DNA of 64,000 nucleotides from Isoetes taiwanensis (Eukaryota > Streptophyta > Lycopodiopsida > Isoetales > Isoetaceae): positions 14,872,003-14,936,002 of the forward strand of contig JAJEKV010000030.1 in the NCBI GenBank assembly GCA_021234155.1. The letters run 5' to 3'. Of the stretch, positions 37,640 through 47,568 are shown one piece after another (the first letter of the stretch is position 1; every line of letters starts with the position of its first letter). Made by a program: the position numbers and the translations under genes. Below the pieces are notes generated by a model that searched no databases, had not been told where the DNA came from, and saw nothing but the letters and a program-made list of their open reading frames with translations.

Positions 37640-37815
37640 TGATTAGAGGCACCTAGGATTTTGAAATATGAAATACGCTTTGAGGGAATATCGAACCTTT
37701 ATATGACTTTGCCTAAGATTTTAGAATATGAAATACGAGGGCTTGAACCTCTACCAAAATAACTTAATGTCCTAATAAGACTACTTTAACCAATGTACCC
37801 AACGAGCTAATGTGA
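37640..37815 (-). mobile_element. tRNA-derived SINE-like insert in the Helitron remnant
   Basis: On the minus strand, TTAGCTCGTTGGGTACATTGG (37795-37815) resembles a Pol III A box and GGTTCAAGCCC (about 37740-37752) a B box. A second, weaker B-box-like GGTTCGATATTCC lies near 37690-37703. The phrase ATATGAAATACG occurs twice (near 37666 and 37727), so the unit may be a partial dimer. It sits between two helicase segments that should be adjacent. Confidence 0.45.
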
Positions 37816-37838
37816 TTATCTTTTATCTTGAATCTATG

Positions 37839-37861
37839 TTTTTTTTTTTTTTTTTTTTTTT
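37839..37861. repeat. T23 homopolymer
   Basis: 23 consecutive T, probably the reverse-strand poly(A) of an inserted element. Confidence 0.9.
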
Positions 37862-39087
37862 CTCTCTTATATATAACAACCCATTCAATTGTTTTAGGGA
37901 TATATGGTCTATGGTTTCAGGAATTGTTATTTTTCCATCCATATCAAATCCCCCTTGGAACCCCCTGTTATTTTGCTACATATTAGCGTTCCCATGTGGT
38001 ATGACAGCTTTGGCAAGTCTCCAATACCTAGGAGGATGAATGACCCACTCGTTGTTTCAAATACCTAAGGAAGAAAATAATGGCTCCACTCAATGATAGA
38101 ACGTGATTCTGGAGCAGCAGAACTGCTCATTGCATCTAAGGTTATTATCTGGGATGAAATTCCAATGGTCAATAAAAATGTTGTAGAAAGTGCCCATCAT
38201 CTATTGCAACGACTATGCAGGAATACTTCCGTTTGGAGGCAAATACTTCAATGCCTTTGGAGATTTTAGACAAGTTGCTCTTGTTGTCTGAGGAGAAGAA
38301 AGAAATGCAGCGTATAATGCATCCATAAAATCTTTGTCACATGGCAAAGTTTTCAGGTATTCAGATTGGAACAATCGATACTCGCGACCCCTGAACTAAT
38401 GTGTTTCGTAGTTCGCATTGGAAAGAATTGGGAGGAATCATCTGTCTCCTTGGATATCTTCAACACAACTACTAAAGTATAAGATGCCGCATAATTTCTT
38501 TACCCATCCAACGTACTTCATGATTCAGCTTCATGCAAGAAACGCAACCTTTTGTCGATAATTAATAAGAGAGTTGATAATTTCAATGGTCGTATTCTTA
38601 ATCGAGTTCCTAATCATGATAAACTATATTATAGTCATGATCACATTGCCGAGCAAGATGAAATTATACATGACCACCCTTATGCAACATCAGATTTTCT
38701 TAATAACTTCACACATTCTGGATACCCAACCACGAGCTTAAACTTAAGGTAGGCGGTATATGCCATATTATGAAAGTCTAGATATGGAAAAGGGCTTGGT
38801 CAAATTGCGAGAGTTATGATCGTGTTAATGCACGAAAAGTTTGTGATGGTAAGAGTATTAGATGAAGCAACTCAGGAGGATGCACACACGTATCCGATCT
38901 GTAGAACTGACTTCTTTTATCAACCAGAGAACCGGCCCTGGACCATCCATAGATGGTAACTACTCCTTCGATTATCTTATTCGACCACCTTCAATAGCTG
39001 CCAAGGATTGACATTAGATCGTGTGGTCATCAACCTACGTACGGAGGCACATGGCCAATTATACATTGCGCTTACTCGCTTGCGGAC

Positions 39088-39700
39088 GAGAGAAGTGCTC
39101 ATCCTCATCTCACAAAAGAACACTGCGAGGTGCACTACAAGGAATTGCTTTGTTGATGAGGTATATCTCCATCAATCTTCCTCTATATAGGCCATGCAAG
39201 AAAATTATAAGTGGATTTCGAAGAAGGTACGTCCTCTCTGCCCATGCAAGAGAATGACAAGGAACTGAACTTCAAATAATGTATGTCCTCTCTGTCTTTT
39301 ATAGATATTACCATCTGCCCTTTTGATTGCCATGAGATTCCCCTCATTCATGTTTTATCAAACTGAAAAAAAATAAGTAAATAAATATGTGGAGGAGAGA
39401 TGACACACTTATCCTCCTCTCACTAGAGAACACTGCTAATGAGGTACGTTTCCTTCCAATCTTCCTCTATATAGGTTATGCAAGAAAATTATTATAAGTG
39501 GATTTCAAAGAATAGACACGTCCCTCTGCCCCATGCAAGAGAATGAAAGAACTGGACTTCAAATAAGGTACGTCCTCTCTGCCTTTTATAGATATTACCA
39601 TTTGCCCATATGATACATGGTTTGCTGTTTGATTACTATGAGATTCCCCTCATCTATGTTTTATCAAATCAATAAAAATAAGTAAACAAATAAATTATGG
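39088..39700. repeat. 0.3-kb tandem duplication at the Helitron helicase 3' end
   Basis: About 39088-39392 and 39394-39700 are diverged tandem copies. Shared phrases include TCCTC(A/C)TCTCAC, ATCTTCCTCTATATAGG, ATGCAAGAAAATTAT, ACGTCCTCTCTGCC, TTTTATAGATATTACCAT and AGATTCCCCTCAT. The first copy includes the end of the helicase reading frame after AHGQLYIALTR. Confidence 0.8.
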
Positions 39701-39708
39701 AAACAATA

Positions 39709-40135
39709 TCCATCGCCATGATGGCTTAGTGGTGAAGCCATGTGTTATTGGAGAACCTCAGCTATGCTTAAAACCCACTAACTATCATCGGGTGATTCAA
39801 AAAATAAAAAAGAAATCCATCGCGCTGGCAGCCTAGTAGTAAAGCCATTGGTTATGGGAAAACCCCAGCCAGGTTCAAAACCCACTAACTATCATCGGAT
39901 GGTTCAAAAAATAAAAAAAATATATTCATCACGGTGGAAGCCTAGTGGTCAAGCCATTGGTTATGGGCGAATCCCAGTCAGGCTCAAAACCCACTGACTA
40001 TCATCAGGTGGTTCAAGAAATAAAAAAGATCTCCATCGCGCTGGCAACCTAGTGGTCAAGCCATTGGCTATGGGCAACCTCCACCCAGGCTCAAAACCCA
40101 CTGGCTACCATCGGATGGTGCCATAAAAAAAAAAC
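39709..40135 (+). repeat. tandem array of four tRNA-like SINE monomers
   Basis: Units start at 39709, 39816, 39925 and 40032 (107, 109, 107 and about 104 bp). Each contains an A-box-like GG(C/A)(A)(G/A)CCTAGTGGT, then AAGCCATTGGTTATGGG, a B-box-like CAGG(T/C)TCAAAACCCACT, ACTATCATCGGRTGGTTCA and a short A-rich linker. The layout resembles tRNA-derived Pol III SINE heads joined head to tail. The units are diverged from each other, so the array is not recent. No long 3' body is seen. Confidence 0.7.
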
Positions 40136-40339
40136 AGGGAGAGGGGGGTAGGCAATGCAAAGGATCACTACACTAATAAAGTAGAAAATATAGTGGGATT
40201 CCTATGGTCGTCGACCACAACATTCATGTATCATATGGGCAAGGGAACACAAGGCAATAGCGCAGGTTCAAATCCGGCCTATTCTCAAACTAATATATAG
40301 TTCCTCCCCCCAACTTTACGTAAAGGAATGAACCTCATG

Positions 40340-40412
40340 CAAAAAATTACCCCTCAAAATTTGCTCGACGACACCGCCAAACTCGGCGGCACACTTGCGG
40401 CTCCACTGCCTC
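40340..40412 (+). repeat. 5' fragment of the SINE-like element
   Basis: AAAAAATTACCCCTC, then CGGCGGCACAC and TTGCGGCTCCA match the 5' part of the element at 54444-54783. The 3' half, with the hairpin and tail, is absent. Confidence 0.6.
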
Positions 40413-40435
40413 ATGTGGCAGAGCCACCTTGGAAA

Positions 40436-40498
40436 TTAGTCGATGTAATCTCCTAATTACTCGATGTAATCTCCTAATTACTCGATGTAATTTCCTCG
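40436..40498. repeat. 21-bp tandem repeat, three units
   Basis: Three units of TTA(G/C)TCGATGTAAT(C/T)TCCTAA with only single-base differences. Confidence 0.9.
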
Positions 40499-40543
40499 TG
40501 GCATTCATTCCTTATAGTACATTATCCTAGGAAACTAGAAAGT

Positions 40544-40939
40544 TTAGGGTTTTAGAACTTCGGCACCATGTTCTTCTTTTTCATAGGAGGGATCAACAAC
40601 GAGGTCCGCAGCGTCGTGGAGAAAGCAGGGGCGAGATGCATCGGGTGTGGATCTGTCGCAGGCCTTGTAGAATGTGATAAAGTTTTTAGAGCCTTCGTTT
40701 TTAGACATTAGTGAATGGCTAGTTTGCCATTGATTGCTATGGGGCAGCGTTAGAGCAACATCATGCCATCGAGAGGAAAACTCGAAAGAGGAGTAGGAAG
40801 TCTTGATGGGGTAAACGATACCCCAAATACAACACAAAGGCAAACCAGTAGCAATAGCAATTGATGAAGGAGATGGGAGCAGGGAGCAATTGATGACGAC
40901 ATGGCCTTTCTTTTTCATCTCAGCCTTTGCTCCAAACAT
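40544..40939 (-). CDS. hypothetical 131-codon reading frame
   Basis: An uninterrupted minus-strand frame starting at 40939, between the SINE-like fragment and the MITE. It begins MFGAKAEMKKKGHVV and ends with an acidic KEEHGAEVLKP. No domain is recognised, and no convincing promoter was identified. In this A/T-rich setting a frame of this length is mildly unusual and the region is slightly richer in G and C, so a real exon is possible. It may equally be chance. Confidence 0.25.
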   Translation of the reverse strand: MFGAKAEMKKKGHVVINCSLLPSPSSIAIATGLPLCCIWGIVYPIKTSYSSFEFSSRWHDVALTLPHSNQWQTSHSLMSKNEGSKNFITFYKACDRSTPDASRPCFLHDAADLVVDPSYEKEEHGAEVLKP

Positions 40940-41060
40940 ACGTCAACCCCGGAGGTCATGGTACTCTTTTCCCTCCTTTTTAGAATTCTTTTGCTATCTT
41001 TGGAGCTGCATTATTTGAATCTGACTTCATCTCAAAAAGATGTGCCTTATGCAGACTTTT

Positions 41061-41382
41061 GGGTGAAAGCATGCTAGGGTGTACCATCTAAAGTTCTTTT
41101 TAGGGAGTGCAAAACTACCCAAAAAAGTACCCAACACTGGGTACTAGGAACTTGCATAAATGTCTCAATAAACAATAAGTTTGAGAGTTGATTCATTCAT
41201 TTTAGTCTCTAATAGTATTGTTATCATCTACTATTATTGATTGACATGTTATTGACCTTCAATTCAAAAATTTTGAATTGATTTTAATGGGAAGAAAAAA
41301 CAGAAAGTACCAGTTTTAAAAGTACCCAGTGTAGGTACAAATGAGGGTTCCAAAAGCGGTACACCGTAGCATGCTTTCACCC
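41061..41382. mobile_element. MITE with 25-bp terminal inverted repeats
   Basis: The left end GGGTGAAAGCATGCTAGGGT... (41061-41085) and right end (41358-41382) are reverse complements with one mismatch in 25 bp. Both are flanked by TTTT, a possible target duplication. An inner inverted pair, AGTACCCAACACTGGGTAC and AGTACCCAGTGTAGGTAC, lies about 60 bp further in. The element is 322 bp and has no coding capacity. It ends about 15 bp before USP coding sequence. Confidence 0.8.
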
Positions 41383-41396
41383 TTTTATATATCACC

Positions 41397-41975
41397 GGAG
41401 CTCGTGAAGGTATGACAAAGCATATTTTAGACAGGACTAAGAAGATTTATGGAGATCAACATGTATATGTGCAAAATGTATATTTTTGTAAAAATGATCC
41501 CTATTTTCATAGTAGGTTTTAAGCCTTGAGAAAACTTTCAATAAGCTCAAGTTAATTCTATGATTGGAAGAGGTAATGCAAGAGATGTTATTATTGAAGT
41601 GGTTGAGAAAATTCAGGCAAATTTTCTAGTGATGAGAAGCAGGGGCCAAGGAGCAATAAAGACGTAAGTTTCTATTGCTTTGTTTGCCCCTTGGTTTTGC
41701 TTTGTTATGTTTATTGCATGCATATCCCTTAAGTTTATTTTTTCTTCTAGTGTTGGTACGGTAGGTTGCATGCTTGGATTTGCCATAGCTTTCAAGGTTT
41801 CATAAGTTTGAATTATTGTTTCAGATTTTTTCGAGGGAGTGTAAGTGATTATTGTCTTCATCATACCAAGTGTTCCATTCTGGTTGGAGATAGAAAAAAT
41901 GAAGGCAACTTGCATCATATTTACATTTTTTTTTATCTTTTAGAAAACCTAAACCTTATCCACAATGGATTTTAG
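41397..41975 (+). pseudogene. universal stress protein (USP) family gene, 3' exons, probably a remnant
   Basis: The plus strand encodes REGMTKHILDRTKKIYGDQHV (41400-41470), then after an interruption GNARDVIIEVVEKIQANFLV and RSRGQGAIKT (about 41573-41663). An intron with GTAAGT and TTTCAG ends spans 41664-41824. The last exon, 41825-41975, continues in phase with FFRGSVSDYCLHHTKCSILVG. This is the C-terminal half of the plant USP fold, including the ATP-binding G-x-G-x(n)-G(S/T) region near RSRGQGAIKT...GSVS; the usual GS before RG is altered to RS. The N-terminal strand and first exon are not seen; the MITE at 41061-41382 sits there. The last exon reads past the family's usual end. Probably a pseudogene, possibly an expressed fragment. 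Confidence 0.65.
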
Positions 41976-43641
41976 GACCGGTCCAGGAATAAGAGCCTTT
42001 GTTGCCATGGATTTCTGTTCATCTAAATGGATTTCTGCCATGGAATAAGAGCTTTTGTCTCTAGCAACATGGTAAGGCTAGTTTATTTTTAAAACAAAAT
42101 AGACCGTTGCATGAAGGACCTCAATGTCTATTCATTGCCTTGGATTTACACTAGGCTGTACATCATCCTAGAAGTCCAAAACAATGGCTTAATTGAATGT
42201 TTGTGTTTATCTTGGTCGAGATTTTCATGGTTGGGCTGGGTTTTTTTTTAGGGCAATCCTTTGCTGCAAAAGCAACTTATTTTTATATCAGACGATGTTG
42301 TGTGCAATTTACCATCGTGCCGTTGTTTATCCATTCTAATTGCAATCTTGTGATAAATCATGTTGGGGTTGTATGTATGTTTTCCCATGTTAAATTCCAA
42401 TATGGGACTATGAAATCATCGGGTTTACACATCATTTGGATTTATGACTTTGTTCTTTCCACATGAATGACATTAAAATAAACTAGTTATGATAGTTATT
42501 ATTGCAGCCTAAGATTTTGCGATGCGGGTTTGTTTTCACTGCATTTTTACAACCATGTTCATGATAGAATAAGACGCTTTGCATCATGAACAACAATTCT
42601 CGTAAGACATCAAGTAATACTTTTTCATTCTTAGTTCAGACTCTAGTGCATGATATTTCGACTAGGGCAACACTCTCTCGAGGTGGCAATTCAACAATTA
42701 AAAACAGATTACATGTGGAAATTTCTGTAGGAAATACACCTGTTGATCCTCCAAGTGATCCTCCGATGGATTCTGACATGGTCGAGTTATCTCTCATTGT
42801 TTGAAATTCCTACATTTTTTTTTTAATCTTCTATAACATTGAAGACTGTATATGCTTTAGTCTCCCAAGCCTTTTTATAAGAACCTGAGGACCATACATT
42901 CAACATACAAATTTTGCACACTTGTGGGAGGTCGAATATGATTTGGGCATGGTTACATCATACTCATCAAACAACTATAAACATGTTTACAACATACTCC
43001 TTACACAAGAACAACAATAAGCCAAGAAGAATTCTCGAAGGTATATATGTTTTTCAAACTTCGTTATAAGTGAAGATGATACATACCATTATCAAGTCTT
43101 ATTTGTGGCTAGATTGGTTGTCTAATCTATTGAAGCCTATAATACACTTGAAGCTATAAAGACTCGCATGCATGGGAGGCTTTATAATAGTCTCAGCATG
43201 TATTAATTCTACATCCCTTCGATAGACTTGTCAATCTCAAGCTTTCTACTCTCTGGATATCAAAGGCGTGTTAATGCTCTCATTGATTTTTTCTTGTTTC
43301 CACTATGCCTTCCATGACATTCTATATTCATCCAGCTCCAAGTATTCTATATTAATTCTATTCTATTCTGCTAGTTTTATGAGTCAAACTAGTAATTAGC
43401 ATTCTATTGCGCATGGGCTTATTAGGCATAATTGATAGCCGTAATAAATGTTTAGTCGACATTTACTTGTAAATTATGACAATTTTACGAGGCATAAAAA
43501 CTTTCCACCATTCACAGAGCAGCGTTGCTTATTCCTTGCTCGGTCCTTCTGTTTCTTGCATGCTTTTTCATCCTCTGCAACAAAGCCGTGGAGCCCTCAG
43601 CTCGAATCCGGCATAACCGGGCAGATATGTCCACAAATCCC

Positions 43642-43675
43642 ACAAATCGATTTGTTTGTCCACAAATCGATTTGT
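43642..43675. repeat. duplicated 14-bp palindrome ACAAATCGATTTGT
   Basis: Two perfect copies at 43642-43655 and 43662-43675, 20 bp apart start to start. Function unknown. Confidence 0.85.
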
Positions 43676-43832
43676 TTACAATGATTCAACCCACAAATGG
43701 GGAATGTTTGCCGATTCTTGGGCGAGTTTTACTTGCTCTAATAGAGTTTACAAAATATTTTCTTGTTTTTTTGCCGGATTTAAACCTTGCCCGCACAAAA
43801 TCTTCCCAAATCATCCAAATGCTTATACGTTA

Positions 43833-43890
43833 GGGATAATGTGGATGAGGAGGCAATTTCGGGGATAATGTGTCCGAGGAGACAATTTCG
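43833..43890. repeat. 29-bp tandem pair
   Basis: GGGATAATGTG...GAGGAGGCAATTTCG and GGGATAATGTG...GAGGAGACAATTTCG are directly adjacent, with four differences. Confidence 0.85.
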
Positions 43891-44080
43891 CCTGGAAAGG
43901 GCATGGCGAGCCCGTTAGGGCGAGCAAGGTCCGAACTAGACGAAATTGTCGCCTTGTTTGAATGTATTATAGATCGTAAGCACCTAGTGCTATACATCAT
44001 TTTCTTGAACCAGCTTATTATATTGAGTGTAGCAGGTTACGAGGTTATGGGCTCGCCGGGTCTGGACCAAGCAAAATTGC

Positions 44081-44085
44081 CTCCT
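44081..44085. repeat. target site duplication CTCCT, left
   Basis: CTCCT precedes the LTR start TGTTG; the same five bases follow the other LTR at 54230-54234. A five-base duplication is usual for Ty3/gypsy integration. Confidence 0.9.
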
Positions 44086-46019
44086 TGTTGACCCTCAACC
44101 TGGCTTAGAGAATCAAACACAAGAAGCCAACTTGAGTTTTCACTCAAGTTGGGGTTAGAACCTCCAGATCACTTAAGGTGATCACTCTACACAGGAATTT
44201 TCCAAAGAAAAAGCTCAGTTACAGAGTTTTCATACCTTTCCCAATTCTGGAATTTGGACCCTTTACTCAAATTGATGCAGATCTCATATACAGACTGATT
44301 TCCAAGGTCAGATGACTGTGACTTGTTCAAAAAAGTTGTAGGCAAGCAAGAGTAAAGATCTTGACCAAGTCTGAGTTTTAATTGGTAAGATATTCGATCT
44401 CAAAGTTGGGTCAATTTTTGGTCAATACCAGTCAAAACTAAAAACAGAGCTCAGAGTTTTGTAACTTGAGTTGTAGGTTGAAATTTGAGGAAATTCCAAA
44501 ACTAAGATGCTATATAGACTTCAAAGGTAAGGTGCATGCTGTCAAATCATGATTTGAATCACTAAAACTATTTTGTTGGCACTGTTTTGTGGATATCAGT
44601 CTAAATTTGTATCAGACAGAATGCAAAAAATGGTAACTTGAGTTTGGAATAGAATTTTTTCGAAATTTTTGTGCTCACAGGCGCAAATGAGATGGGAGAT
44701 GAAGTGCAGATGGTCATATGCAGGAAAAAATAAGGGAATTCTTTACTGTAAAAATGTTTGTGATGCAAAAATACTAAAGGATCATGACAGTCGACTTTTT
44801 GAATACTTGGCAATCAATTTTCATTGATATGAAGGTAATACAAGGTGAATAGGAATCTTAGGAACATAGATCAATCATCAAAATAGCTTAAGAGGTCAAT
44901 AATAGTATCAATTCAATAATATCAGTCCAATCTTCTTAGATTAAACTGTGGAACACTCAGAGACTTCAAGAACGTCTTCAGATCATGCTCAGCATGTATC
45001 AATGTCGAGGTTTGATGCGTCTGGGCCTTCAAAAAACTTCTGTAATTGTTTCCCCGGTATATAGATCTGGATTTGATGATTCCGACATCTTAGGGCTTAA
45101 TTTTAGGCTTAATGAAATGCTTATGAGCGGGAATCCAAGAATAGGTAGTTGTTATGGTTTAGGAATCCAATTCCGGCGTGATTCGAGCAAGTTTACAGAT
45201 TTAGGGTTGCCCAACCGTATTTTTCCTGAAATTTCGCGATACGGTGGCCGTAGTTTTGGGAGTATATACTTGGAATATGCTGTATTTCGATGTTTTGAAA
45301 AGCTAGACTATGGTTTAAAAGGTGCCTCATAAAATGGTTAAGGAGTTTGGATCATTTGAGGCAATGGCAACCCTAAATTTTTGGGGATATGCTAGGTCTA
45401 GATGCCATGTTTGGAATATTCCATGGGGTAGATGGGTAACATGGGTATTTGAAGCATTATAGTGGAAAGGGGTATAAGAAATTTCAAAAATTTGACTAGG
45501 GGTATTTGCAAAGGTGTAACATGGGGGATAAGAATGAGAGAAAGGATATGAAATAGGAAGTTCATCTTTGAACGGGGCAAAAGGCACTAGGAAAAAAAGG
45601 AATTAGGCAACCATGGAGTGATTGGCAAAATGGGTGAGCAAGGGGGAGTATGGGTATGGGGAAAATATGACTAGGAAAATGTCAAAATGGAGGTAAGGAT
45701 ATGGATAAAAATGGCTAGAAAATGAAATCAAATACCATGGGGTCTTCCAAAGTTTGTCTTCCAATCTTCAAAAAGCATCTTCCAATCTTCTAAACCCAGA
45801 ATCTCATAAAGCATCCTTTGACTACCTTTGACCTCAAATAGTGTACCTTTCATGGGAGTTGACCTTGAATATTGGTGTAGATCCTTGAAGATTGATGTTG
45901 TTTGACCTTCACATCAATGTTGACTACCAAGCTCTTTTTGATTTGTTTTTCTTCAAAATGACTTGACCTAACTTGAATACATGAACCAACAATTAGTATG
46001 TTGCCCTTTGGGGGCAACA
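44086..46019 (-). repeat. 3' LTR (element sense) of Ty3 copy B
   Basis: 1934 bp, from TGTTGACCC to GGGGCAACA, about 99% like 52296-54229 by eye. Most differences are single-base transitions. Confidence 0.95.
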
Positions 46020-46890
46020 TCTCGCCAAAACAAGAAAATGGCTGGTCCCCTCAGCCATAAGGGGTCTTCAACTTTGTACCAAAGCATCTAAGTGAGGATT
46101 ATGGTAGAAAGAAAGAAAGTGCAAGTGTTGATGGAATGCAGGTGAATATGGTGGTGTGAAGGTGTGAGTGAGTGAAAGAAGGGTGAGAATGAGTGTAAAT
46201 ATGATAAGGTGGTGATGGAAAATGAGGTGAGGTGAGTGTGTAGATGTTGGAATCTCGCCAAAACAAGAAAATGTGTGAAAAATAGGTAAGAATAAGTATG
46301 AATATGGTAAGGTGGTGATGGGAATGGAGAGTACAAGGTGAGGTGAATGTGTAAATGCTGAGATCTCGCCAAAACAAGAATATATATGCCTTCCTGATCC
46401 TGTTAAAAAATGCAACTCTGCTATGATGGTGAAGCTGAATTGCAGAGTGCCTTCTTTTGGGAATGAAAATAAGAATAAGGGGTTTAAATGGATAGCAGGA
46501 CCACTTATGGCAGATGAATAAAGATGGAGAAAGGGTGCACCTGTCATGGAAACATACAAAAAGTTAAACTTGATCCTTGCACTTCTGCTATGATGGTGAA
46601 GCTGAATTTGCAGAGTGCACATTTGGGGAGATAAAATGAAAGAGCATGGCTGGATGGAGGGCAGGACCACAATGAGACAGATGAATGAAAATGGAAAAAG
46701 GGTGCTCCTGCAAATGACACTTGGCAATTAATAAAAATCCCTGTTTTGAAGCTATTTGATGGCTCATCCTTCATACTGGCTAATCTGCAAATATAAACTT
46801 AATGAAAGCATTAGTTCTAAATTTAAGGCAAGTGCAATCTAATCCAACCTATCCAACCTATTCTAACTTTAATTCTAACTTGCCTAAGTT
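46020..46890 (-). other. 3' untranslated region of Ty3 copy B with tandem repeats and polypurine-tract position
   Basis: Non-coding stretch between integrase and the 3' LTR. Two tandem units of about 110 bp (about 46163-46273 and 46274-46384) each end in ATCTCGCCAAAACAAGAA, and the same phrase occurs a third time right at the LTR edge (46019-46040). On the element strand the LTR is preceded by TTGGCGAGA, a weak polypurine tract. A 219-codon minus frame at 46068-46727 spans the repeats but is Pro/His/Ser/Leu low-complexity and is likely not a protein. Tandem repeats here are known for plant Ty3 elements, notably Tat/Ogre. Confidence 0.7.
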
Positions 46891-47568
46891 CTAGAACATA
46901 AAAAGAGACAAACATATATGCTGACCCCAGTACCTTTTCAGGTGAATAGTGTTGATAGGATTTGGAAGTGGCATCCCTGAAGTTAATTCCTTCAACCAAT
47001 AAGAATTGGTGCCTGCAGGTCCCAACACCTCATAGGGGCCCTCCCAAAGATTTTCAAACTTACTAGCCGAATCTTCCCTTGATTTATTCCATTTCAAAAC
47101 TAATTCTCCAGTCTTGAAAGTCCCTTGTATTTTATGAGCAGCTTTGAAAGCAGCCAAATCCTTGGCTTTTTTAAGAAAATTAGCATTCTCAGCTTCCATT
47201 CTATATTCTTCTAAATGCAAAAGGGCATCCAGTCTTTCCTGCAAGGCATACTCAAAAGGCAAACACAACTTATGAGCTAACCTCAGAGATGGAAGCTCAA
47301 GCTCTACTGGAAGCACAGCTTCAATGCCATAAACTAAGTTAAAAGGGGTATGAGTGGTTGCTGCTTTGATGGTGACTCTATAAGCCCATAGGGCATCCAC
47401 CAGCTTGACATGCCAATCCCTTTGATTATCATCCACTGTTTTCTGCAAAATACCCTTCAAAACTTTATTAGTAGCTTCTGCTTGACCATTACCTTGGGGA
47501 TAGTAGGAGGAACTCTTGGTATGTTTGACTTTAAGAATGGTCAATAAATTAGCAATAACTTCATTCAC
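46891..47568 (-). pseudogene. integrase C-terminal half, copy B (out of frame with RT frame)
   Basis: A 225-codon minus frame that continues the integrase after a frame break. It contains YYPQGNGQAEATNKVLKGI, where the E of QAE is the third member of the D,D,E catalytic triad, then LVDALWAYR (usual in plant Ty3 integrases) and a C-terminal KFENLWEGPYEVLGPAG...INTIHLKRYW, the GPY/F module. No chromodomain follows. The break lies just after the second catalytic aspartate in the preceding frame. Copy A is broken at the same place, so the lesion predates the duplication of the locus. Confidence 0.85.

Larger units (their letters stand above)
36418..39190 (+). pseudogene. Helitron Pif1-type helicase, decayed
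   Basis: Plus-strand remnants of the Rep/helicase protein of a Helitron rolling-circle transposon. 36418-36804 has YEIQDYLRARYLSATKVTWR and SPAVKCLPLHLP, then LLDRYF. 36807-37169 has GEAFYLRQILLHRLARTW and YQQATEVEGLL. The Pif1 helicase core follows after an interruption: VIIWDEIPMVNK (Walker B, near 38145-38180), FNAFGDFRQVALVV near 38235-38290, NKRVDNFNGRILNRVP (38560-38610), FLNNFTHSGYPTTSLNL (38690-38750) and GLTLDRVVINL...AHGQLYIALTR (39000-39085). The Walker A segment is not visible. Frameshifts, stops and an insert of tRNA-like repeats make it a pseudogene. The Rep domain is not seen. Confidence 0.8.
41976..44080. other. intergenic with small repeats, nothing coding recognised
   Basis: Includes a 72-codon frame at 42586-42804 without similarity, a palindrome pair at 43642-43675 and a 29-bp tandem pair at 43833-43890. 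43850-44080 is the original left flank of the Ty3 insertion. Confidence 0.45.

Noticed and set aside
46068-46727. 219-codon minus frame in the Ty3 3' UTR as an extra ORF
   Set aside because: It runs through tandem repeats, is low-complexity (Ser, His, Leu, Pro), lacks any domain, and the duplicate at 1-680 is split; best seen as open by composition.
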